Shown one piece after another: positions 49,591-57,475 of a DNA stretch of 64,000 nucleotides (position 1 is the first letter of the stretch; each line of letters opens with the position of its first letter). The notes beneath the pieces are model-generated. The model made no database searches. It was not told the DNA's origin and saw nothing but the letters and a program-made list of their open reading frames with translations. Source of the DNA: Flavobacteriaceae bacterium (GTDB taxonomy: Bacteria > Bacteroidota > Bacteroidia > Flavobacteriales > Flavobacteriaceae); assembly GCA_030148025.1 (NCBI GenBank), contig JASBUG010000021.1, positions 18,750-82,749 on the forward strand, in the 5' to 3' direction. The translations under genes were made by a program, and so were the position numbers.

Positions 49591-49952
49591 TATTTTTCTT
49601 TATTAATTTCTTTCAACACAGATTCTAGTTCATTTAAACCTATATCATTCTTTTTCATAAAGAAGGAGACCATACTTTTAAATGACCCTTGAAAATAATT
49701 ATCAACTAGCTTATTTATAGATTGGTTACTATAGTCCTGTTGTTTAACAATAGGGTAGTATACATGGCCCTTTCCTTGTTTTTCGTAATCAACAAAACCT
49801 TTATTTTCTAAAATTCTAACAATAGTAGACACTGTATTGTAAGCCGGTTTTGGTGCTGGTAATTCATCAATTATTGCTTTTACATTTGCCTTTTCAAGAC
49901 GCCATAAAATTTGCATAATATCTTCTTCTGCTTTGGTAAGTTGCTTGATCAT
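49590..49952 (-). CDS. BlaI/MecI/CopY-family transcriptional repressor
   Basis: This 120-residue protein has the Penicillinase_R winged helix: LTKAEEDIMQILWRLEKANVKAIIDELP, YNTVSTIVRILENKGFVDYEKQGKGHVYYP. The C-terminal dimerization helix contains a serine- and phenylalanine-rich stretch, where BlaR1-type peptidases would cut in relatives. The start is three bases from the first palindrome of the operator array. It is translationally coupled to the M56 gene. It probably represses its own operon and possibly the divergent DUF456 gene. Confidence 0.95.
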   Translation of the reverse strand: MIKQLTKAEEDIMQILWRLEKANVKAIIDELPAPKPAYNTVSTIVRILENKGFVDYEKQGKGHVYYPIVKQQDYSNQSINKLVDNYFQGSFKSMVSFFMKKNDIGLNELESVLKEINKEK

Positions 49953-49954
49953 TC

Positions 49955-50022
49955 AACTAAGTTTTTAGTTCTACATAAATACAAATATAACTAAATATTT
50001 AGTTTAAACTAATTTTTTAGTT
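49955..50022. promoter_or_regulatory. Three palindromic operators (AACTAA-N4-TTAGTT) upstream of blaI
   Basis: Three copies of AACTAA-N4-TTAGTT with perfect six-base arms are at 49955-49970, 49989-50004 and 50007-50022. Spacers differ (GTTT, ATAT, TTTT) while the arms are identical, which points to selection on the arms. Centers are 34 and 18 bases apart. The first copy lies immediately before the ATG, the other two next to and upstream of the -7 element. They are likely BlaI-type repressor sites. Confidence 0.85.
49982..49989 (-). promoter_or_regulatory. Candidate -7 element of the blaI promoter
   Basis: The minus strand reads TATATTTG here, matching TAnnTTTG. It sits between the first and second operator copies and touches the second, so repressor binding would block it. 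A clear -33 TTG was not found. The predicted start is near 49976. Confidence 0.55.
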
Positions 50023-50078
50023 AAAATGTAACAAATTACATATCAATACGTCATATAGACAACCTTTTATTATATGTT

Positions 50079-50576
50079 ATGGATATTGTTTTACTTCTAG
50101 TTGCTGCACTGTTTATGTTACTAGGTATCATTGGGAGTTTTTTACCTATTCTTCCTGGACCTTTAACTAGCTGGATAGGTTTACTTATTTTTCATCTCAC
50201 CGATGCCGTTCCAATGAACTGGACATTTTTAATCATCACCCTTGTATTCGCTATTATAATATGGCTTCTTGATTATGTAATTCCAGCCTTAGGCACTAAA
50301 AGGTTTGGTGGCAGCAAATATGGAATGATAGGAACCTCTATTGGATTGTTGGTTGGTTTATTCTCTCCTATTCCGGGAGGAATTATTATTGGCCCATTTG
50401 TTGGTGCCTTAATTGGTGAACTAATTAATAAAAGTGATTCTAAAACTGCTGTTAAAGCCGCCTTCGGTTCTTTTTTAGGTTTTTTAACATCAACCTTTAT
50501 AAAGTTTGTAGTAGCTATTATTTACCTAGGACTTTTTATAGCGAAAGTTTGGGATTATAGTGACGTTTTGTTCTAA
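50079..50576 (+). CDS. DUF456 membrane protein
   Basis: This 165-residue protein has about four hydrophobic segments and the DUF456 pattern: LLGIIGSFLPILPGPLTSWIGLL, LDYVIPALGTKRFGGSKYG and a glycine-rich segment FSPIPGGIIIGPFVGALIGEL. The function of the family is unknown. It is divergent from blaI across 126 bases containing the operator array, so it might share regulation with it. Confidence 0.9.
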   Translation: MDIVLLLVAALFMLLGIIGSFLPILPGPLTSWIGLLIFHLTDAVPMNWTFLIITLVFAIIIWLLDYVIPALGTKRFGGSKYGMIGTSIGLLVGLFSPIPGGIIIGPFVGALIGELINKSDSKTAVKAAFGSFLGFLTSTFIKFVVAIIYLGLFIAKVWDYSDVLF

Positions 50577-50583
50577 CAAAAAA

Positions 50584-50611
50584 CCTTATGACTAGTAAAC
50601 TAATCATAAGG
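50584..50611 (-). terminator. Hairpin terminator for leftward transcription
   Basis: CCTTATGA and TCATAAGG form an eight-base-pair stem with inner pairing TAGT/ACTA. On the minus strand it is followed by six T residues (50583-50578). It is 222 bases past the response regulator stop and eight bases beyond the DUF456 stop, and could also stop rightward transcription weakly. Between 50612 and 50833 nothing else is seen. Confidence 0.6.
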
Positions 50612-50833
50612 CAGTGTCAATTGCTATTAATTCAACAAATAAATTAGAGGGATAATTAATTCTTCGTTGTTATACCAAATATATGTATAATGTTAAAGTT
50701 TTTATTGCGGGAAAACCGTAGACTTGTTACGGAAAAACCGTAATATTCAACAACTGCACACAACTGCACTATCTGGCAACATTGTAAAAATGTTGAATTT
50801 TAACATTAAATTAATGTGTAACAAGGAAAAAGA

Positions 50834-51505
50834 TTACAAAAACCCTTTCTTTCTGGCCTCTTTTAGTAGTGTTTCATCTTTACCATCGTCTATACTAAAC
50901 AACAATTTGAGGTGCTTTTTACGTTTTTCGATGGCACTCATAGATAAATCTATATGCTCCCTAAGGCTTTTTGTTTTAACTCCTTGCGATAATAAGTGTA
51001 GTATTTTCCTGTTGGTTTCATCCAAATAAATATCGCTAGTAATTGTAGTATTTAAAAAATTATTAACCGTACTACTATAATAAGGAGGACTATTTAAGAT
51101 ATGTTGAAATGCTTCAGCTAGTTCACTAGATGTTAGATCACTTTTAATTAGTAATCCTTCAGGGTTTATCTCCTTAATAATATTAAGTATTCTAAACGAC
51201 TCATTAAACATGGTTAAGATTACAACCTTAGCTTCGGGCAAGTATACTCTAGCTATTTTAGCCAAATCTTCTCCTGATGTAATTAAACCATCTTTTGAAG
51301 CCGGTAAACTTATATCAAAAAAAACAACATTGTAAGGTTCTTCATCAGCAGCTTTTCTAATTAACTCATTTGCCATATCGCAATCATGAGCAATGTCTAT
51401 TTGCAAATGTTGGTGTTCTTTTTTTGTAGCAATTAGTGTGTTTTGATAACCCTCAATAATCATTGGATGGTCATCAACCATAAGTATTTTTAAATGCTGA
51501 TCCAT
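50834..51505 (-). CDS. LuxR-type response regulator
   Basis: This 223-residue protein has a receiver domain (residues 5-130) with acidic pocket Asp11/Asp12 (MVDDHP), phosphorylation site Asp64 (FFDISLP) and Lys in LLIKSDL. It ends with a LuxR-like helix-turn-helix (about 155-215, TNRKILHLLSQGVKTKSLREHIDLS). It starts six bases after the histidine kinase gene and forms a pair with it. The output domain is short of a canonical LuxR signature but has the same layout. Confidence 0.93.
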   Translation of the reverse strand: MDQHLKILMVDDHPMIIEGYQNTLIATKKEHQHLQIDIAHDCDMANELIRKAADEEPYNVVFFDISLPASKDGLITSGEDLAKIARVYLPEAKVVILTMFNESFRILNIIKEINPEGLLIKSDLTSSELAEAFQHILNSPPYYSSTVNNFLNTTITSDIYLDETNRKILHLLSQGVKTKSLREHIDLSMSAIEKRKKHLKLLFSIDDGKDETLLKEARKKGFL

Positions 51506-51511
51506 AGAAAT

Positions 51512-53533
51512 TTATTCAATTGGTATCGATATTTTAATAATTGTCCCAATATCAATTTTAGAAAACACTTCTGCTTTTCCACCAACATCTCTCACCCTCG
51601 AATCTATATTCTTTAAGCCAATTCCTTTTCTTGCTTTATTAACATTAAAGCCAGAACCATCGTCTTCAATTGTACATAAAATTACATTATTTTTTAATTG
51701 AAAACTAATTTTTACACTATTTGCATTTGCATGTTTATAAATATTTTGCATGGTTTCCTGCAACATTCTGTAGATATGTATTTTAGTTTTATTAGGAATA
51801 TCCTCCCAATCTATACTATCGTCATTTTTAAACGTATGCTCAAGTTGGTAAGCTTTAGTTTGGGTTTCTATGAGGCTTTCAACAATATCAATAAAACTAG
51901 ATCCTGATACAAAATCGGTATTTAAATCGTGTGATATCTTTCTAATTTCGGTTTCAATATTTTTTAGTTCATCAATATATTGACTCCTTGTTTTTACAGC
52001 GTCATCTGTTTGTACCATATTTAAACTATCTAGGCTTAATCGCGTACCAAATAGTTTTCCTAAAACACCGTCATGAAGCTCTTCAGAGATGCGCTTTTTT
52101 TCTTGTGTACGCCCTTCTTCAATTTTGTCTTGCTGCGCTAACATGAGGTTATATATCTCTTCGTTTGTTTCTTGCTGTTGTTGTATGAACTTTAATTTTC
52201 TGTTTTTTGAACGTTGGCTGATGACTACATATAGTAATGTTAAACTCATTAATAAACCAATAGAAATAAAGATAAACAACAAGCGTTCTTTAGCTAGTTG
52301 ATCTTTTTCTGCTTCTAATTGATCTGTTTCAAATTCAATCCTGGCAAATTTATCTCTAATGGCTCGTTCATTCTTAAGTAAACTATCACTCAAGTTAATA
52401 TGTTCGTACAAGTATTCCTTTCCTTTTTTTCCTTCTTCAACTTTGGAAAGAAGTTTTAATGACCTTAAAATTTCTTTTGTCGAATTTATTTCACGTGCTG
52501 CTTTTAAAGTTTTTGAAGTATAAAATTTAGCTAACTCGTTTTCCTTTTGAGACACATAAAAATCCGCCATATCATTTCCTATAGCTAAAAGTCCGTAGGA
52601 ATCATTTAGACTATCCGTGATTTTATACGCCTCCTTAAATATATTTTCAACTTCTTTAGAGTCTTCGCCTAACCTGTCTTTTGTCAAAGCAATATTTCCC
52701 TTAATTGTGACGTATAACTTTGGGTCTAACTCAAGAAGTAATTTATTTTCTAAAATTTGGTTGTAAATTTCAAGAGCTTTATAATACTCTCCCTTTTTCA
52801 AAAAATAAAAAGCTATATCATTCTTGCTGCTAACCAAATAATGCAAATTGTTTTTTATTCTTTTACCAATTTCTAAAGCTTTATTTTGATACTCTATGGC
52901 TTCATCATAATTCCCTAACCTCTCTGAAATAATTGACAATAAATCATATATATTATATATTGTATCTAAATTATTTTGAGTCTCAGGTAAAGATCTAATT
53001 AATTTAAGGGACTCAATTGCATTTTGTTCACTTCCAATATAATCTCTTTCTGTTTCCTGAATGTTTGCCATTGTAAATAAGGTCTCTCCTTTATTTCGAA
53101 CATCATCTGTCTTGTCATATATTTTAACAGCATTATAGTAATAGTAATAAGCACTATCATTTTGTTTTTGTGTTGAATAATAGTAGCCTAAATTTTGATA
53201 AGTATAACCTATATATAATGTATCTTTAAGTTTATGAGCCAACTTAAGATTAGTAACATTAATTTTCCCAAAAGAAGTATTTCTATCATAGTTAAGATAT
53301 AGTTTAGAAAGATTCCAATTACTATACAACTTTGTGGTATCAGCCTTTAATTTATTTGAAAGATCACATGCTAATGATGCTAATTCTATTCTTTTATTAG
53401 CAGATAATTTAATATCATTTGACAACTTCCTTAATTGAAGAATACTATCTAACTGGGTATTATTTTTTCCAGATTGTGCAAACAAGCTAAAAGCGACTAA
53501 TAGGAGAGGGATAATCAAGTAATGCTTTTTCAA
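51512..53533 (-). CDS. TPR-containing sensor histidine kinase (HisKA_3 type)
   Basis: This 673-residue protein has a signal peptide (ending LFAQ), TPR repeats in the periplasm (about 60-385), a transmembrane helix (about 405-430), a linker coiled coil and a HisKA_3 domain. The phospho-accepting His487 is in EELHDGVLG, and the ATPase domain has the N-box QETMQNIYKHANANS and IGLKNIDSRV. It phosphorylates the LuxR-type regulator that follows. In Bacteroidota such pairs respond to envelope or peptide cues. The small exported peptide at 53669 lies just upstream. Confidence 0.93.
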   Translation of the reverse strand: MKKHYLIIPLLLVAFSLFAQSGKNNTQLDSILQLRKLSNDIKLSANKRIELASLACDLSNKLKADTTKLYSNWNLSKLYLNYDRNTSFGKINVTNLKLAHKLKDTLYIGYTYQNLGYYYSTQKQNDSAYYYYYNAVKIYDKTDDVRNKGETLFTMANIQETERDYIGSEQNAIESLKLIRSLPETQNNLDTIYNIYDLLSIISERLGNYDEAIEYQNKALEIGKRIKNNLHYLVSSKNDIAFYFLKKGEYYKALEIYNQILENKLLLELDPKLYVTIKGNIALTKDRLGEDSKEVENIFKEAYKITDSLNDSYGLLAIGNDMADFYVSQKENELAKFYTSKTLKAAREINSTKEILRSLKLLSKVEEGKKGKEYLYEHINLSDSLLKNERAIRDKFARIEFETDQLEAEKDQLAKERLLFIFISIGLLMSLTLLYVVISQRSKNRKLKFIQQQQETNEEIYNLMLAQQDKIEEGRTQEKKRISEELHDGVLGKLFGTRLSLDSLNMVQTDDAVKTRSQYIDELKNIETEIRKISHDLNTDFVSGSSFIDIVESLIETQTKAYQLEHTFKNDDSIDWEDIPNKTKIHIYRMLQETMQNIYKHANANSVKISFQLKNNVILCTIEDDGSGFNVNKARKGIGLKNIDSRVRDVGGKAEVFSKIDIGTIIKISIPIE

Positions 53534-53615
53534 AATTTTCTTTCAGTATATAAGTTCAATTATTTGTGAATTTATAATAATAGAATGATTAAACAAAAAT
53601 CTTAGCATATTAAAA

Positions 53616-53647
53616 AAGCCCTTGGAAATAATTTTCAACAAGGGCTT
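53616..53647 (-). terminator. Terminator after the small exported peptide gene
   Basis: AAGCCCTTG (53616-53624) pairs with CAAGGGCTT (53639-53647), with partial inner pairing. On the minus strand a run of T residues follows. It is 21 bases beyond the peptide stop, giving the peptide its own transcription unit upstream of the kinase gene. Confidence 0.8.
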
Positions 53648-53668
53648 CTATTTAAAATTTATTAGAGA

Positions 53669-53857
53669 TTACAAGTTTTGACCAGGCTTTTTGTGGTTCT
53701 TAGTAACATCTGCAATCAATATTGATTTCTTGTTTAATTCTTTATAAGCTTCAACTTGTGATTCAGAAAAGTTCAGTTCTGTTTCTGTGTTTTTACTTGT
53801 TCCTGAGATAGTTAAGCAGAATACTGCCAACATTAAGGTAATTTTTAGGGATTTCAT
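53669..53857 (-). CDS. Small exported peptide of unknown function
   Basis: This 62-residue protein has a clear signal peptide (KITLMLAVFCLTISG) and a mature part of about 40 residues that is charged (ETELNFSESQVEAYKELNKK, then KNHKKPGQ). No family is recognised. It is followed by its own terminator. It lies in front of the TPR histidine kinase and reads in the same direction, so it could be a secreted ligand or stress peptide. This link is speculation. Confidence 0.7.
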   Translation of the reverse strand: MKSLKITLMLAVFCLTISGTSKNTETELNFSESQVEAYKELNKKSILIADVTKNHKKPGQNL

Positions 53858-54300
53858 AGTTATTGTGTTTAGGGTTATACTAGTTTATTTTATTAATATT
53901 TTAAATTAAATACATTATCACTTCTGTAACCGAGTTACAGTTGAGGGATATAATAAAATGGACTAATTAATACTAAACACTAAAGTGCTTAAAATGAGGG
54001 AATACAATTTATGTAATAAAAAATTGTACTAAATGGATTAATTAAAATTTACTTAAAAAGCATGAGGGGATTGTTTGGGGCTCAATAAGTATGGTAAAAG
54101 TAGAACTGGTTCCGATGAAGTATTAAAAAATACGATGAAATACACAAAATAATCGATGAAATGCAAATTTGAGTAATTTTTCCTACAGATAAAATGATTT
54201 TATCTGTCTTTTTGTGCAGGACTAAAATAATAAAAATTTGTCAAATTTAGCTCATTAAGCTACACTTCTAATTCCCAATGAGTTATTTTTAAAGTTTAAA
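53858..54300. other. Intergenic region without protein genes
   Basis: The 443 bases between the small peptide and the dehydrogenase stop hold no convincing coding frame. There is a plus-strand terminator-like hairpin at 54185 and three nearby CGATGA(A) segments at about 54112, 54133 and 54153. The rest is AT-rich. Confidence 0.6.
54185..54213 (+). terminator. Orphan plus-strand terminator-like hairpin
   Basis: ACAGATAAAAT and ATTTTATCTGT form an 11-base perfect inverted repeat around one central G, followed by CTTTTT on the plus strand. No plus-strand gene precedes it, so it could end an unannotated small transcript from 53900-54184. On the minus strand no T tract follows. Confidence 0.55.
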
Positions 54301-57219
54301 TTAATAGAGCAATGCATTTCGTAAAATAGACACTGGATGTTTTGAATCACGACCCACTCCATCTTTAATTTGGTGACGACAACTTGTTCCTGAGGCAGCA
54401 ATAACAACAGATTCTTCTGTATTTCTAATTTTCCCAAAAAGTGATTCTTCACCAATCTTCATACTTATATCATAATGTTCTTTTTCATAGCCAAAAGAAC
54501 CAGCCATTCCGCAGCAACCAGAATTAATTATGGTTACCTGGTAATTTTGAGGAAGGGATAGCATCTTAAACGTATGTGATGTACTGCTCAGTGCTTTTTG
54601 GTGACAATGTCCGTGAATTTTAATTTGTTTGTGATGCTTGACAAATTGTTCGTAGGTAATATTTCCTTTATCAATCTCTTTGGAAATAAATTCGTCTAAA
54701 GTAAAGACATGTTTTGAAATGGTTTGAGCTGCTTCCTTATCCTTAGCCAACCTTAAATACTCATCTCTAAATCCTAGAATTGCAGACGGTTCTATTCCTA
54801 CTAAAGGGGTTTTCTTTGTAACTATATCTTTAAAAGTACTAATATTTTTATCTATCACAACCTTTGCTTCGTCCAACATACCTTTAGAAATAAAACTTCG
54901 CCCGCTTTCTTCATGATCAACAATATGAACGTCATATCCTAAACCATGCAGTAGTTCAATCGCATCTTTTCCTATTTCAACATCATAATAATTAGTAAAT
55001 TCATCGACAAATAAATAGAGCTCTCCTTTTATAGAGCCTCTAAATTTCAACTGCTTTTGATGCTTTGAATACCATTTATACAAAGTGTTTTGTTGCAATC
55101 TGGGTATAGATCGCTTCTTTGATATTCCAAAAATTTGTTTTGCTATTCCCGTATTTAAAACTGTGTTAATAATGGTTGGAAATTTACTCCCCAGCTTATT
55201 CCACTTTGCACTTCCACCAAACATCTTTGTTCTAAAGGGGATACCATTTTCCTTATGGTATTGATATTGAAACTCTGCCTTTAAAGCAGATATATCAACA
55301 TTACTAGGACATTCAGTTGAACAAGCCTTACAACTCAAGCACAGATCAAAAACCTCTTTGAGCTCTTTGTGATCGAATCGGTTATCTTTTTCAGAAGTTG
55401 TTAAAAACTCTCTCAAAGTATTAGCCCTAGCTCTGGTTGTGTCCTTTTCATTTCTGGTAGCTCTATAACTCGGACACATAGTTCCTCCGGCAAACGACAG
55501 CTTTCTACAATCTCCCGATCCATTACATTTTTCGGCAGCTCTAAGAATTCCCATACTATCTGAAAAATCTAGAAGCGTATCGATTTCTGGTTCTACTCTA
55601 TCAATTTCATACCTCAAATTTTCATCCATAGGATATGGATCAACGATCTTTCCTCTGTTAAAAATACCATTTGGGTCGAATAAGCTTTTCACCTGCTTTA
55701 AGAGTTGATAGTTTTTCTCCCCAATCATAAGCGGAATAAACTCTGCTCTCACGATTCCATCACCATGCTCTCCACTAAACGAACCACCATATTTTTTAAC
55801 TAACAAAGCTGTTTGGTGAGTAATTTTTCTAAACAGTTTTACATCTTCCCCTTTCTTTAAGTTTAAAATTGGTCGTAAATGTAACTCTCCGGCTCCAGCA
55901 TGTGCGTAGTAAACAGCCTTCTGACCAAAATCGTCCATCATTTTTGTGAACTCTCCAATATATTCTGGCAAATCATGAACAGACACAGCAGTATCTTCAA
56001 TACAAGGCACTGCTTTTTTATCTCCCACAATATTCCCCAACAATCCCAATCCTGCTTTTCGAAGGGCAATTGCTTTTTCAATATCTTCAGCATAAAGCAT
56101 AGGGTAAGCATATCCAAGGTTATTTGACTTCAAATCATCAATAAGTGCTTTTGCCTTTTCTTGGGCTTGTTCTTTAGTATTAGCACGAACTTCTAACATT
56201 AAAACTGCTTCGGGATCACCATTAACAAAAAACCGATTCTTTAGCTGCTCACGATTATTCTTTGTGCAATCTAATATAGTTTTATCCATAAGTTCACACA
56301 TATAGAGATCGTGTTCCATAGCCACTACAACGGCTCTTAAGCTTTCTTCTACGCTATTGAAATGAACTGCAACCAGAATATTTTCTTTAGGTGGAAGTTT
56401 ATCTAGTTTCAAAGTAACCTCTGTGGTAAATGCAAGTGTTCCTTCACTACCGCAAAGTAACTCAGCTATGTTCAACTGTTTATTAGAACTTTGAAAAAGG
56501 CTGGTGTCAATCAAAGCGTCTAAAGCATATCCAGTGTTTCTTCTATGTATAGATGGTTTCGGAAATTGCTCTACAATTTCTCGCTGTGTTTCTTGTGGTG
56601 ATAAAAGTTCAAACAAGCCATTATATATCTCTCCTTCTAACGTTTCTTGTTTTCTCTTTTTATTAATAACATCTTCATCAAGTGCTTCAAAGGTTACTAG
56701 AGAACCATCACTCAAAACAGTTTTTAATGATAATACTTTATCTCTGGTCACACCATATTGTATTGAGGTTGTTCCAGAAGAATTGTTTCCAACCATGCCT
56801 CCAATCATGCAACGATTACTAGTGGAAGTATTAGGCCCGAAAAACAAGCCATATGGCTTTAAAAACTCATTTAGCTCATCTCTAATAACACCTGGTTGAA
56901 CGGTTACGGATTGATTTTCCTTATTAAAATCAATAAGCTTATTAAAATACTTAGACACATCTACTACAATACCTTCTCCCACACATTGTCCAGCTAAAGA
57001 AGTACCTGCAGTTCGTGGAATCAATGATACACTTTGCTTATTTGCAAAATTTATTAATAACTGTATATCCTTAACAGTTTTTGGAAGTACTACCGCAAGA
57101 GGCATCATTCTAAAAGCAGAGGCATCTGTTGCGTAAATGGTTTTATGCAAGGCATCTGTATAAATTTCACCTGAAAACTGTTCCTTTGTTTTAAAACGTA
57201 AAAGATCTTCTATTTTCAA
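54301..57219 (-). CDS. FAD-linked D-2-hydroxyacid dehydrogenase fused to an Fe-S (GlpC/CCG-type) domain
   Basis: This 972-residue protein has an N-terminal PCMH-type FAD domain (about 35-270, VVLPKTVKDIQLLINFANK and PRTAGTSLAGQ), an FAD-oxidase C domain with HAGAGELHLRP and GEHGDGI, and a C-terminal iron-sulfur part. The latter shows CNGSGDCRK, CLSCKACSTECPSNVDI and CCG motifs SGCCGMAGSFGYE and HGHCHQKAL. The layout matches YdiJ-type D-2-hydroxyglutarate or D-lactate dehydrogenases that pass electrons to quinone. The physiological substrate is not clear. The gene stands alone. Confidence 0.93.
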   Translation of the reverse strand: MKIEDLLRFKTKEQFSGEIYTDALHKTIYATDASAFRMMPLAVVLPKTVKDIQLLINFANKQSVSLIPRTAGTSLAGQCVGEGIVVDVSKYFNKLIDFNKENQSVTVQPGVIRDELNEFLKPYGLFFGPNTSTSNRCMIGGMVGNNSSGTTSIQYGVTRDKVLSLKTVLSDGSLVTFEALDEDVINKKRKQETLEGEIYNGLFELLSPQETQREIVEQFPKPSIHRRNTGYALDALIDTSLFQSSNKQLNIAELLCGSEGTLAFTTEVTLKLDKLPPKENILVAVHFNSVEESLRAVVVAMEHDLYMCELMDKTILDCTKNNREQLKNRFFVNGDPEAVLMLEVRANTKEQAQEKAKALIDDLKSNNLGYAYPMLYAEDIEKAIALRKAGLGLLGNIVGDKKAVPCIEDTAVSVHDLPEYIGEFTKMMDDFGQKAVYYAHAGAGELHLRPILNLKKGEDVKLFRKITHQTALLVKKYGGSFSGEHGDGIVRAEFIPLMIGEKNYQLLKQVKSLFDPNGIFNRGKIVDPYPMDENLRYEIDRVEPEIDTLLDFSDSMGILRAAEKCNGSGDCRKLSFAGGTMCPSYRATRNEKDTTRARANTLREFLTTSEKDNRFDHKELKEVFDLCLSCKACSTECPSNVDISALKAEFQYQYHKENGIPFRTKMFGGSAKWNKLGSKFPTIINTVLNTGIAKQIFGISKKRSIPRLQQNTLYKWYSKHQKQLKFRGSIKGELYLFVDEFTNYYDVEIGKDAIELLHGLGYDVHIVDHEESGRSFISKGMLDEAKVVIDKNISTFKDIVTKKTPLVGIEPSAILGFRDEYLRLAKDKEAAQTISKHVFTLDEFISKEIDKGNITYEQFVKHHKQIKIHGHCHQKALSSTSHTFKMLSLPQNYQVTIINSGCCGMAGSFGYEKEHYDISMKIGEESLFGKIRNTEESVVIAASGTSCRHQIKDGVGRDSKHPVSILRNALLY

Positions 57220-57373
57220 AACTTACCTCATATTTTTTATAAATATAAAAATTAGGTAACTATTTAAACCAGCATTTGAAGTTTAATGTTTTTAAAAAAT
57301 GTAGTGCTGAAAACGAATGGTAGCCCTTTTGGATTACATGAGCGTATATAAAATCCTTTTCATTAATATTTTG

Positions 57374-57463
57374 TATCTTTGCTTAGCTGTAATTTAGCTC
57401 TCAGCAGGGATAATTAAACATAGGGCTGCCAATTTCTATTGGCGGCTCTTTTGTTTTATTTTT
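57374..57463 (+). ncRNA. Candidate small RNA with terminator, plus strand
   Basis: TATCTTTG at 57374-57381 matches the -7 element, and a strong terminator follows: arms 57422-57433 and 57438-57449 pair over 12 bases (two G-U) with a TTCT loop, then a T-rich tract. The expected RNA is about 70-80 bases. AGCTCT at 57396-57401 can pair with AGGGCT at 57422-57427, the same bases used in the terminator stem. Neither flanking gene is on the plus strand. The size and phylum fit the Flavo-1 RNA class (Rfam), but I could not test this. Confidence 0.5.
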
Positions 57464-57475
57464 ATTATAATTTCG

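Noticed and set aside
50724..51029. Plus-strand open frame of 101 residues
   Set aside because: It overlaps the response regulator on the other strand and shows no domain.
54255..54455. Minus-strand open frame of 66 residues at the end of the dehydrogenase gene
   Set aside because: It is an alternative frame of the conserved Fe-S dehydrogenase C terminus.
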